A stretch of DNA of 64,000 bases from Caldifermentibacillus hisashii. Its GTDB lineage: Bacteria; Bacillota; Bacilli; Bacillales; Caldibacillaceae. Both the position numbers and the translations under genes were made by a program. Location: assembly GCF_027568575.1 (NCBI RefSeq), contig NZ_JANUVP010000013.1; one strand, 5' to 3'. How positions within the stretch are numbered: position 1 is the stretch's first letter; each line of letters starts with the position of its first letter. Positions 34,102 through 42,506 of the stretch are shown in pieces. The notes below the pieces were generated by a model. The model was not told where the DNA came from. It saw only the letters and a program-made list of their open reading frames with translations, and did not search any database.

Positions 34102-35001
34102 ATGGAACTTAGGGATTTACAGGCATTCGTTGCGGTTGTTCAATATGGGAATTTTACGAGAGCTGCAGAGGCCCTTTACATTTCCCAGCCAACATTAAGT
34201 AAAAGTATTCAAAAACTGGAGGCATCCTTGAAAGCTGATCTTCTTTGTCGAACAACGAGACAACTCCAACTTACTGATATCGGGGGAGTCGTATACGAAC
34301 ATGCCCAAAAAATTTTACATTCTGTGTTAGAATTGGAACGCTCCATTCAAGATGTAAGAAACGTAAAGTCTGGGAAGATCAAATTTGGCATCCCGCCTTT
34401 AATAGGCACATTATTTTTCCCTGAAATTGCCCGTAAATTCCATGAAAAATATCCTAACATCACGCTGGAACTGGTTGAGAAAGGGGCAAAGTTAATCGGA
34501 GAACTTGTACTATCCGGGGAAGTTGATTTAGCAATTGTTGTATTACCGGTTGAAAACGAACAATTTACCATTTTGCCTTTTTTTGAAAATGAATTTGTAG
34601 TCTATGTAAATGCAGAACACCCATTAGCGAGCCGTTCAGCTGTGACTCTTCCGGAATTAAAAAATGAGCAGTTTATTACATTTACAGCCGAGTTTGCCCT
34701 GCATGATTTTGTCATTCGTGCATGTCAAAGCGAAGGATTCCAACCACAAATCGCTTATAAAAGTTCACAGTGGGATTTAATTTTTGAATTAATAGCATTA
34801 AACTTAGGAATAACGATTTTACCAAAAGCAATCTATGCAAAACAAACAAATAAAAACGTAAAAATTATCCCGTTTGAAACAAATCAATTAATGTGGCAAT
34901 TAGGAATTGTCACCCTCAAAGACAGTTATCAATCTTATGCATTAAAAGAATTATTAACCGTCATTCAAACAGAAATTTGGTCTTGGCAAAAAATATTTTA
35001 A
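34102..35001 (+). CDS. LysR-family transcriptional regulator
   Basis: 299 residues. N-terminal winged helix-turn-helix (about 1-60: FVAVVQYGNFTRAAEALYISQ followed by PTLSKSIQKLE), linker helix, then the effector-binding domain from about residue 90 (KIKFGIPPLIGTLFFPEIAR). Nearest in style to the CidR/YwbI or CitR-like group. No adjacent divergent gene exists, only the exporter remnant upstream, so the target is unknown. The ATG has GAGGGGG at good spacing. Confidence 0.9.
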   Translation: MELRDLQAFVAVVQYGNFTRAAEALYISQPTLSKSIQKLEASLKADLLCRTTRQLQLTDIGGVVYEHAQKILHSVLELERSIQDVRNVKSGKIKFGIPPLIGTLFFPEIARKFHEKYPNITLELVEKGAKLIGELVLSGEVDLAIVVLPVENEQFTILPFFENEFVVYVNAEHPLASRSAVTLPELKNEQFITFTAEFALHDFVIRACQSEGFQPQIAYKSSQWDLIFELIALNLGITILPKAIYAKQTNKNVKIIPFETNQLMWQLGIVTLKDSYQSYALKELLTVIQTEIWSWQKIF

Positions 35002-35287
35002 ATAATAAATACGGATTTATTCGAAAATTGAATGAATAATATTCAAAATAGATATTTCACTAATAAAAAAATTTTCGGTAAGATTGCCTTAAGTATAGGA
35101 AAAAGGGGCTGATTAAAAAGCAAAGTACAGAGTGAATATGCATAATTTTAATCCAATAATGCAATGCCGGGAAAATAAACATGGTCAAAGTAGAAGTTTC
35201 ATACATCATGTGTAAAAAGGTTTACCGATAAATCTGTGAAAAATGTCAGTATAACTTATTTGTTTTTAAAAGAAAGGTAAACAAACT

Positions 35288-35932
35288 ATGGAAAAAAAGG
35301 CTTTGAAGCAGCGCATACTGGAAAGCTCACTAGAACTGTTTCAAAAAAATGGATATCATGGTGTAACAGTTGAACAAATAGTGGAAAAGGCCAATACTTC
35401 AAAAGGGGGATTTTATCATTACTTTAAATCAAAGGATGAACTGTTATATGAAATTCATGATGTATTTATTTCGTACGTCATAAAAAAAGCACAGGAAACA
35501 TACGATGAATATGAAACACCTATTTTAAGATTATGCGGCATGTTACATTCCTTTATTAAAGTATTTGATGTCTATAATCCTTATATCACGGTTTTCTATC
35601 AAGAAAGTGCCTATTTACAAGCTGCGTATAAAGAAGTGATAAACGAAAAACGTGATCAATACCGGAAACTCATCGAAAGGGTGATAAAAGAAGGGCAAGA
35701 AAGAGGAGACTTTCGAAAAGAAGTGCCTGCCAGTATTGCAACGATGTCCATTATCGGGATGATAAACTGGTCGTATAAATGGTACAAACGTGATGGTCCG
35801 TTATCAATAGAGGAAATTGGCGATGTTTTCAGGGATCTCATCTTACATTCTTTAGCCACAGAAAAAGGTCTTACAGAAGCAAATGAGCAAAACCAATTAT
35901 TAGGAAAGAAGGAAATTGTGAGCGAAAAATAA
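35288..35932 (+). CDS. TetR-family regulator, probable repressor of the leucine-degradation operon
   Basis: 214 residues. Helix-turn-helix at about 8-52 (KQRILESSLELFQKNGYHGV and VEQIVEKANTSKGGFYHYFK), typical TetR. The C-terminal ligand domain resembles acyl-CoA-responsive members (FadR or YerO-like), consistent with its location 105 nt before isovaleryl-CoA dehydrogenase. The intervening DNA holds two matching palindromes, one inside a promoter spacer. It likely releases DNA on binding isovaleryl-CoA, methylcrotonyl-CoA or a related ester; the ligand is inferred. Confidence 0.9.
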   Translation: MEKKALKQRILESSLELFQKNGYHGVTVEQIVEKANTSKGGFYHYFKSKDELLYEIHDVFISYVIKKAQETYDEYETPILRLCGMLHSFIKVFDVYNPYITVFYQESAYLQAAYKEVINEKRDQYRKLIERVIKEGQERGDFRKEVPASIATMSIIGMINWSYKWYKRDGPLSIEEIGDVFRDLILHSLATEKGLTEANEQNQLLGKKEIVSEK

Positions 35933-35951
35933 ATATTTTTTTCTATAACTG

Positions 35952-36013
35952 TTGAACAAACCGACTAGTCGGTCTATACAATTGCTTTTCTTTAAGAATA
36001 CCGTCTGGTCGAT
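35952..36013 (+). promoter_or_regulatory. promoter of the leucine-degradation operon with two TetR-type operators
   Basis: TTGAAC (35952-35957), 17-nt spacer, TATACA (35975-35980). The perfect palindrome ACCGACTAGTCGGT (35960-35973) fills the spacer. A second, weaker copy ACCGTCTGGTCGAT (11 of 14 identical) lies at 36000-36013, 40 bp on, between the start point and the gene. A repressor on the first site would exclude RNA polymerase. The adjacent tetR gene is the obvious candidate. Confidence 0.82.
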
Positions 36014-36037
36014 CACTGAAAAAGGGGTTGGGAGAGA

Positions 36038-37180
36038 ATGAATTTTGAATTAACGAAAGAACAGCTAATGATTCGAGATATGGTAAGAGACTTCGCGGAA
36101 AAGGAAGTAAAACCATATGCGAGAGAACTGGATGAGACACATTCCTTCAGACTCGAAACGTTTCAGAAAATGGGTAAATTGGGTTTAATGGGGATTCCTT
36201 TTCCGGAAAAATATGGGGGTTCCGGTGGGGATACCATTTCTTATGTAATTGCCGTTGAAGAGATCGGTAAAGCTTGCGGAGGTACAGGATTAAGTTATGC
36301 GGCTGCCGTTAGCTTAGGTGCATCCCCCATTTATAACTTTGGGACAGAGGAGCAAAAACAAGAATGGCTGGTACCTATGGCGCAAGGAAAAGCATTAGGA
36401 TCATTCGGGTTAACGGAACCTAATGCCGGTTCTGATGCCGGCGGGACGAGAACAAAAGCCGTTCTTGATGGGGATGAATATGTGATTAACGGAGAAAAAT
36501 GTTGGATTACCAATGCAAGTTATGCTCGGCAAGTAATTATTACTGCGGTAACCGGTGAAAGGGAAGATGGGAAGAAGATTATAACTGCACTTATTGTACC
36601 GACAGATGCTCCCGGTATGGCGATTACATCTGATTATCAAAAAATGGGTGTTCGGGCATCAAACACCTCTCAAATCGTGTTAGAAAATGTTCGTGTACCG
36701 AAAGAAAATGTACTTGGAGACCCGCAAAGAGGATTTAGTCAATTTTTAAATACATTGGATGGCGGACGAATTTCAATAGCTGCCTTATCAGTCGGTATTG
36801 CTCAAGCAGCCTTTGAGAAAGCGCTTGCATATGCAAAGGAAAGAGTCCAATTTGGTCGTTCAATTTCAAAGTTCCAAGCCATTCAATTTAAACTTGCTGA
36901 TATGGCTATGGAAATTGAATTAGCGAGAAATATGTTGTACAAAGCAGCGTGGCTCAAGGATAACAACAAACCATTTAGCAAAGAAGCGGCATATGCAAAA
37001 TTATTTGCTTCCGAAATGGGTTTTAGAGTTTGTAACCAAGCGATTCAAATCCATGGCGGTTACGGGTACATGGCTGAATACGATGTGGAAAGACATTTAC
37101 GTGACATCAAGTTAATGGAAATTGGAGAAGGCACATCAGAGATTCAAAGAGTGGTTATTTCCAGATTAATTGGATGTTAG
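36038..37180 (+). CDS. yngJ: isovaleryl-CoA dehydrogenase-like acyl-CoA dehydrogenase
   Basis: 380 residues, full length. FAD flavoenzyme oxidising isovaleryl-CoA to 3-methylcrotonyl-CoA. Seen: FGLTEPNAGSDAGGTRTKA and EKCWITNA (FAD and substrate loops), GGRISIAALSVG, and the C-terminal QIHGGYGYMAEYDVERHLRD region followed by IGEGTSEIQRVVI. Order with the six genes behind it equals yngJIH(HB)GFE of B. subtilis. First gene of the operon. Confidence 0.92.
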   Translation: MNFELTKEQLMIRDMVRDFAEKEVKPYARELDETHSFRLETFQKMGKLGLMGIPFPEKYGGSGGDTISYVIAVEEIGKACGGTGLSYAAAVSLGASPIYNFGTEEQKQEWLVPMAQGKALGSFGLTEPNAGSDAGGTRTKAVLDGDEYVINGEKCWITNASYARQVIITAVTGEREDGKKIITALIVPTDAPGMAITSDYQKMGVRASNTSQIVLENVRVPKENVLGDPQRGFSQFLNTLDGGRISIAALSVGIAQAAFEKALAYAKERVQFGRSISKFQAIQFKLADMAMEIELARNMLYKAAWLKDNNKPFSKEAAYAKLFASEMGFRVCNQAIQIHGGYGYMAEYDVERHLRDIKLMEIGEGTSEIQRVVISRLIGC

Positions 37181-37317
37181 TAGAAAAACGAACAAGATAA
37201 TAGTGGTGGCCCGAAAAGAAGAAGTTACCGGCGACCTTTAGATGTTAGTAAAAAAAGTATTTTAGTAGCTCAAGTAGAGGAAGTTACCGACAAAACCTTT
37301 AGCATGTAGTAGACAAA
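37172..37317. repeat. degenerate repeats copying the 3' end of yngJ
   Basis: Copies of (G/A)GATGTTAGTA-AAAA begin at 37172 (covering the real stop codon) and 37240, and a looser one (AGCATGTAGTAGACAAA) at 37301. The two latter are each preceded by GAAGTTACCG-CGAC or ACAAAACCTTTAG. It looks like tandem duplication of the gene end within the operon gap. Confidence 0.6.
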
Positions 37318-37343
37318 TGAAACAATATTTTAGGGGGGATACA

Positions 37344-38978
37344 ATGGCAGATCTGATTTTTTCAACAATCGGTCAATTGATTGAGGAAAAAGCGAATCAG
37401 CATCCAAACCAAGAAGCGCTTGTTTATGCTGATCGTGATTTACGCTTAACTTATCAGCAACTTGATAATCTCTCAGATAAGGTGGCAAAAGGCTTGATGG
37501 CCCTCGGCATTGAAAAAGGCGACCATCTGGCTGTATGGACAACAAACGTTCCCGAGTGGGTAAGCCTCCAATTTGCATCAGGGAAAATGGGTGCGCCTCT
37601 CGTAACTGTAAACACGAATTACAGAGCCCGTGAGCTGGAATATTTATTAAAACAATCGGATTCGACAACACTCATTCTCATTGAACAATATCGTGATCAT
37701 CGCTTTATTGATACTGTTTATGAAGTATGTCCCGAGTTAAAAACATCTGAGCCTGGTCAATTGCAATCCCAACGGTTACCAAAGCTAAAAAATGTCATTG
37801 TTTTAGGCGAAAACCGTTATGATGGAACCTTTAACTGGTCCGACATCCTCAATTCTGCAGAACAGATTACGGACGAACAATTGGCGGAAAGAAAAGCAAC
37901 ATTACACTATGATGATGTCATTAATATTCAATATACATCAGGGACAACAGGCTTTCCAAAAGGAGTCATGTTAACCCACTATAACTTAATTAACAATGCA
38001 GTGAATATCGCCGAATGTATGAAATTAACAAAGGAGGACCGCTTATGCATTCCGGTACCTTTCTTCCATTGTTTCGGTTGTGTGATTGGTACACTGGCCA
38101 TAACAACCTGTGGAGGGACGATGGTACCTGTACAAGAATTTAAACCTGAAGAAGTGTTAAGAACGGTAGAAAAAGAGAAATGTACAGCACTTCACGGTGT
38201 GCCAACAATGTTTATCAGTGAGTTAAATTTACCTAATTTTGACAATTTTGATCTTTCATCGTTACGAACAGGGGTAATGGCCGGTTCCAACTGTCCGGTT
38301 GAAGTGATGAAAGCCGTTATTCAGAAAATGGGAATGACTGACATTACCATTTGTTACGGCCAAACGGAATCTTCACCGGTGATCACGCAAACACGTACGG
38401 ATGACCCTTTGGAATTACGGGTTGAAACAGTCGGCCGCGCATTACCAAATGTTGAAGTAAAAATTGTTGAACCGGGAACAGATACCGAAGTACCGCCCGG
38501 TGCGCAAGGGGAACTTTGCACACGCGGTTACCACGTAATGAAAGGATATTATAACAATCCCGAAGCAACCAAGGAAGTTATTGATGCAGAGCATTGGTTA
38601 CATACGGGTGATTTAGCAACGATGGATGAAAACGGTTACGTTCGTATTACCGGTCGCTTGAAAGATATGATTATTCGCGGTGGTGAAAACATATACCCGC
38701 GTGAAATTGAAGAGTTTTTATATACACATCCAAAAATTCTCGATGTGCAAGTCGTTGGTGTGCCTGATGACAAGTACGGTGAAGAGGTAGCAGCCTTCAT
38801 AATTTTACGTGAAGGAGAATCGGCATCAGAAGAAGAAATAAAAAATTACTGTAGAAATAAAATAGCCCGCAATAAAATTCCAAAGTACATTATTTTTACA
38901 GACAGCTACCCAATGACAGCTTCCGGAAAAATTCAAAAGTTTAGATTGAGAGAACAAGTGAACCGTTTCATAAAATAA
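37344..38978 (+). CDS. yngI: AMP-binding acyl-CoA synthetase
   Basis: 544 residues. ANL superfamily enzyme activating an acid to acyl-CoA via acyl-AMP. Seen: YTSGTTGFPKGVMLTHYN (P-loop), GQTESSPVITQ, GYYNNPEATKEVID with LHTGDLATMDENGYVRITGR, RGGENIYPREIEEF, and the catalytic lysine in SGKIQKFRLRE. In this operon it is probably specific for branched or medium-chain acids or acetoacetate; the exact substrate is not known. ATG 37344 is chosen for its GGGGGGAT site; the ATG at 37317 has none. Confidence 0.9.
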   Translation: MADLIFSTIGQLIEEKANQHPNQEALVYADRDLRLTYQQLDNLSDKVAKGLMALGIEKGDHLAVWTTNVPEWVSLQFASGKMGAPLVTVNTNYRARELEYLLKQSDSTTLILIEQYRDHRFIDTVYEVCPELKTSEPGQLQSQRLPKLKNVIVLGENRYDGTFNWSDILNSAEQITDEQLAERKATLHYDDVINIQYTSGTTGFPKGVMLTHYNLINNAVNIAECMKLTKEDRLCIPVPFFHCFGCVIGTLAITTCGGTMVPVQEFKPEEVLRTVEKEKCTALHGVPTMFISELNLPNFDNFDLSSLRTGVMAGSNCPVEVMKAVIQKMGMTDITICYGQTESSPVITQTRTDDPLELRVETVGRALPNVEVKIVEPGTDTEVPPGAQGELCTRGYHVMKGYYNNPEATKEVIDAEHWLHTGDLATMDENGYVRITGRLKDMIIRGGENIYPREIEEFLYTHPKILDVQVVGVPDDKYGEEVAAFIILREGESASEEEIKNYCRNKIARNKIPKYIIFTDSYPMTASGKIQKFRLREQVNRFIK

Positions 38979-38999
38979 GTGATAAGGAGGGAGTCGTCA

Positions 39000-40364
39000 T
39001 TGTTTAAAAAAATTTTAATAGCCAACCGTGGTGAAATAGCACGGCGAATTATTCGCACATGTCAAAAGTTAAATATTCAAACCGTTGCCATCTATTCAGA
39101 GGCTGATGCTCAGTCGCTACATGTAAAGGAGGCAGATGAAGCATACTTAGTCGGAAAACCTCCAGTTGCCCAAAGCTATTTAAACATAGAAAAAATTATT
39201 GAAATTGCTAAGGAATCTCATGCAGAGGCGATTCATCCGGGTTACGGACTACTGTCAGAGAATCCAACGTTTGCCCAAAGTTGTTTAGATGCCGGACTCA
39301 CCTTTATCGGACCTTCACCGGAAGTAATTGCTTCAATGGGGAGTAAATTAGAAGCTCGGAAAAAAATGAAAGAAGCAGGTATTCCCATTATTGAAGGGAT
39401 GGATATTGCCCTTGAAAATACGGAATCGGCATGTCAAGCTGCTGAAAAAATCGGTTATCCAATCATGTTAAAAGCATCTGCCGGGGGTGGCGGGATTGGT
39501 ATGCAGCGGATCGATAATTCGGATCAACTTGTTAAGGCTTACGAGGGGAATAAGAAGCGGGCAGAATCATTTTTCGGCGACGGCACAATGTATATAGAAA
39601 AACTCATTGAAGATCCTCACCATGTGGAAATTCAAATAATTGCAGATTCCTATGGAAATGTTGTCCCACTATTTGAAAGGGAATGTTCAATTCAAAGGCG
39701 TAATCAAAAAGTAGTGGAAGAAGCACCATCACCATTTATCTCGGAAGCAACAAGGGCAAAAATGCAAGAAGCTGCTGTCCGTGCTGCAAAATATATTGGT
39801 TATACAAATGCCGGCACAATTGAATTTTTAGTTGATTCAAAGCAAAACTTCTATTTTTTAGAGGTAAATACAAGATTGCAAGTTGAACATCCGGTAACCG
39901 AAGAAATTTTAGGCTTAGATTTAGTTGCTGAGCAGATAAAAATCGCAGCAGGAGAGTCTCTTTCATTTCAACGACAAGATATTGAGAGAAAAGGGCATGC
40001 CATTGAAGTAAGAATTTATGCAGAGGATCCAAAAACATTTTTCCCATCACCGGGTAAAATAACGGGTTTGCAATTACCACAAGGACCGGGTATCAGGCAT
40101 GAATGCGCCATTGAAGCGGGAACTGTGGTTACACCATTCTATGATCCGATGATAGCAAAACTAATTGCTTGGGGTAAAGACCGAAACGAGGCTTGTAAGC
40201 GCTTGCTGGACGCTCTCCATCATTACAAAGTAGGAGGGATTAAAACAAATATACCTATGTTGATTGAAACAGTAAGCCATGAACTGTTTTTAAAAGGATA
40301 TCCAACTACGAGTTTTGTAGAAAACTATTATTTGCCAAAAATTCAAGAAATCAAGAGTAAGTAA
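39000..40364 (+). CDS. yngHA: acyl-CoA carboxylase, biotin carboxylase subunit
   Basis: 454 residues from TTG 39000, preceded by AAGGAGGGA. ATP-grasp biotin carboxylase: KILIANRGEIARRIIRTCQK, YLNIEKIIEIAK, HPGYGLLSEN, the glycine-rich ATP loop KASAGGGGIGM, EVNTRLQVEHPVTE and the C-terminal region RIYAEDP. It carboxylates the biotin of the small carrier protein downstream, in 3-methylcrotonyl-CoA carboxylation. Longer chains in other species carry BCCP fused; here it is separate, as in B. subtilis. Confidence 0.92.
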   Translation: MFKKILIANRGEIARRIIRTCQKLNIQTVAIYSEADAQSLHVKEADEAYLVGKPPVAQSYLNIEKIIEIAKESHAEAIHPGYGLLSENPTFAQSCLDAGLTFIGPSPEVIASMGSKLEARKKMKEAGIPIIEGMDIALENTESACQAAEKIGYPIMLKASAGGGGIGMQRIDNSDQLVKAYEGNKKRAESFFGDGTMYIEKLIEDPHHVEIQIIADSYGNVVPLFERECSIQRRNQKVVEEAPSPFISEATRAKMQEAAVRAAKYIGYTNAGTIEFLVDSKQNFYFLEVNTRLQVEHPVTEEILGLDLVAEQIKIAAGESLSFQRQDIERKGHAIEVRIYAEDPKTFFPSPGKITGLQLPQGPGIRHECAIEAGTVVTPFYDPMIAKLIAWGKDRNEACKRLLDALHHYKVGGIKTNIPMLIETVSHELFLKGYPTTSFVENYYLPKIQEIKSK

Positions 40365-40385
40365 AGGATTCCATTATAAAAATAT

Positions 40386-40409
40386 AAACGGGAGCCTTCT
40401 CCCTGTTTT
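40386..40409 (+). other. small hairpin between biotin carboxylase and carrier genes
   Basis: AAACGGGAG pairs with CTCCCTGTTT with one bulged base around CCTT, followed by T residues. It may act as a weak attenuator or mRNA-stability element inside the operon. Confidence 0.45.
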
Positions 40410-40510
40410 CCTTTATACGCTAGATTCATGCAAAGATGCCGGCGGAGAACTATTCACGACACGCAAAAGCCAAGCAATCGCGTAGTTCTTATTATTTGGA
40501 GGGGATAGAA

Positions 40511-40723
40511 ATGACAAAAATAAAGGCAAGTATGGCAGGAACAGTTTGGAAAATCGTCGTTTCAGAAGGGGAAGAGGTAAAAGCAGGCCAAGATGTGGTC
40601 ATTTTAGAGTCAATGAAAATGGAGATCCCAATTTCAGCGGAAAGTGATGGAGTCGTGAAAAGAATTATTGTCCAAGAAGGCATGTTCGTCAATGAAGAAG
40701 ATGACCTTTTAGAAATTGAGTAG
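40511..40723 (+). CDS. yngHB: biotin carboxyl carrier protein (biotin/lipoyl attachment domain)
   Basis: 70 residues from ATG 40511, preceded by GGAGGGG; the 25 codons upstream in frame are not homologous. The biotin-accepting lysine lies in ESMKMEIPI, and the AGTVWKIVVSEGEEVKAGQ hairpin is the standard start of the domain. It carries CO2 between the biotin carboxylase and the carboxyltransferase. Confidence 0.93.
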   Translation: MTKIKASMAGTVWKIVVSEGEEVKAGQDVVILESMKMEIPISAESDGVVKRIIVQEGMFVNEEDDLLEIE

Positions 40724-40734
40724 GGGGGATGCGA

Positions 40735-41670
40735 ATGAACCTTCCACGTCAAGTTGTCATGAAAGAAGTGGGACCGAGAGATGGACTTCAAAATGAAAAA
40801 CAAAAAATTTTAACTGAAGATAAAATCTCATTCATTAATCAGTTAAGTGAATCGGGGCTAAAATATATCGAAGTGACATCTTTTGTTCACCCGGAATGGA
40901 TTCCGCAACTTGCTGATGCAAAGGATGTTCTTCAATCGATTAAGCGTAATCAAACAATCACATATGCCGCACTGGTCCCGAATATGCGAGGGCTTATTCG
41001 TGCTCTTGAAGCGGAAGTGGATGAGGTAAGTGTCTTTTTATCGGCTTCTGAAACTCATAATAAAAACAATATAAATAAAACGATAGATGAAACAATCCCT
41101 ATTTTGAAAGAAGTTGTTCAAGAAGCGATAAAAGCCAACCGTTCTGTCCGAGGATATGTTTCAACGGTAATCGGTTGCCCTTATGAAGGATATATTGAAC
41201 CGGAGCAAGTGTTAAAAGTTGTCGATGCCCTATTTAACATGGGCGTCACAGAAGTATCGCTCGGGGATACGATTGGTGTAGCTGTACCAACGCAGGTAGA
41301 GAAATTATTAGCGCGTTTATTCAACGAGTATCCATCGAATGTTTTTGCCATGCATTTTCATGATACAAGGGGTACGGCACTCGCCAATATCGTAAAATCA
41401 CTTGAAATGGGGATAACAATTTTTGACAGTTCAGTTGGTGGTCTTGGCGGTTGTCCTTATGCAAAAGGAGCAACAGGAAATGTAGCGACAGAAGACTTGC
41501 TATATTTATTAACTGAAATGGGCATTGAAACAGGGGTGAACATGGATGCAATCTTAGCAAGTGCATTTTTTATAGAAGAAAAAATTGGTCGAAAATTAGG
41601 ATCAAAACAACTAGAAATTGCCAGGGGTAAAAGGGGGTTAGCCCACAGTGACAGTAAACATACGGTTTGA
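40735..41670 (+). CDS. yngG: hydroxymethylglutaryl-CoA lyase
   Basis: 311 residues from ATG 40735; an ATG two codons earlier is too close to GGGGGG. TIM-barrel lyase of the HMGL group cleaving HMG-CoA to acetoacetate and acetyl-CoA. Seen: KEVGPRDGLQNE (metal and catalytic Arg/Asp), EVTSFVHPEWIPQLAD, HFHDTRGTALAN (metal histidines), and SSVGGLGGCPYAKGATGN with the catalytic cysteine. Overlaps the hydratase gene by 23 nt. Confidence 0.94.
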   Translation: MNLPRQVVMKEVGPRDGLQNEKQKILTEDKISFINQLSESGLKYIEVTSFVHPEWIPQLADAKDVLQSIKRNQTITYAALVPNMRGLIRALEAEVDEVSVFLSASETHNKNNINKTIDETIPILKEVVQEAIKANRSVRGYVSTVIGCPYEGYIEPEQVLKVVDALFNMGVTEVSLGDTIGVAVPTQVEKLLARLFNEYPSNVFAMHFHDTRGTALANIVKSLEMGITIFDSSVGGLGGCPYAKGATGNVATEDLLYLLTEMGIETGVNMDAILASAFFIEEKIGRKLGSKQLEIARGKRGLAHSDSKHTV

Positions 41671-42430
41671 CATTTATAAAAACTGGGTCGGTGTCATTAC
41701 ATTAACAAGACCCGAAGCTGCCAATGCCATGTCGATTCAGTTATTAACAGAATTGAGCGATACAGTGAAAGCACTTCATTATAATCGCGATATACGTGTC
41801 GTGCTAATTATCGGTGAAGGGGAAAAAGCATTTTGCGCAGGTGCTGATTTGAAAGAGCGGAAAGGGATGGATGAGCATCAAGTAAAGCAAACGGTCTCAC
41901 TTATTGGCTCAACCATTCAACAAGTAGAAGATTTACCGCAGCCGGTTATTGCGGTTTTGAACGGGGTAGCATTTGGCGGCGGACTTGAGTTAGCACTTGC
42001 ATGTGATCTTCGGATAGCCGGTAAAAATGCCAAAATCGGTTTAACAGAAACATCGCTGGGCATTATTCCCGGTGCGGGTGGAACACAAAGATTGCCGCGT
42101 TTAATCGGAATGGGTCGTGCGAAGGAATTGATTTATACGGCTAGAAGGATTTCAGCAGATGAGGCTTACCGGCTTGGCATTGTGGAGTATGTTTATGAAC
42201 CTGAGCAATTAATGGAAAAAGCCCATGAACTGGCGCTCGAGATTGCCAAAAATGCTCCATTATCACTAATACAGGCAAAAACGGCCATTAATCATGGTAT
42301 GGATGCCGACTTGAAAACGGGTTTAAAAATTGAGGCACTTGCTTATAACGAGCTTCTACGTACAGCGGACAGGCTCGAAGGATTACAAGCATTTCAAGAA
42401 AAACGCCAGCCGCAATATGTAGGTAAGTAG
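41648..42430 (+). CDS. yngF: methylglutaconyl-CoA hydratase (enoyl-CoA hydratase family)
   Basis: 260 residues. Crotonase fold: FCAGADLKERKGM forms one half of the oxyanion hole, GVAFGGGLELALACDLRIAGK the other, and GLTETSLGIIPGAGGTQRLPR holds the active-site glutamate. It hydrates 3-methylglutaconyl-CoA to HMG-CoA. GTG start inside the end of the lyase gene, so translation is coupled. Confidence 0.9.
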   Translation: MTVNIRFDIYKNWVGVITLTRPEAANAMSIQLLTELSDTVKALHYNRDIRVVLIIGEGEKAFCAGADLKERKGMDEHQVKQTVSLIGSTIQQVEDLPQPVIAVLNGVAFGGGLELALACDLRIAGKNAKIGLTETSLGIIPGAGGTQRLPRLIGMGRAKELIYTARRISADEAYRLGIVEYVYEPEQLMEKAHELALEIAKNAPLSLIQAKTAINHGMDADLKTGLKIEALAYNELLRTADRLEGLQAFQEKRQPQYVGK

Positions 42431-42506
42431 CTACTTCATATGACCGGAAATTAACGCTGTATTAAGTTTAATTTTGCAGGCAGTTGCAGACAAAGGGGGA
42501 AGTGAA

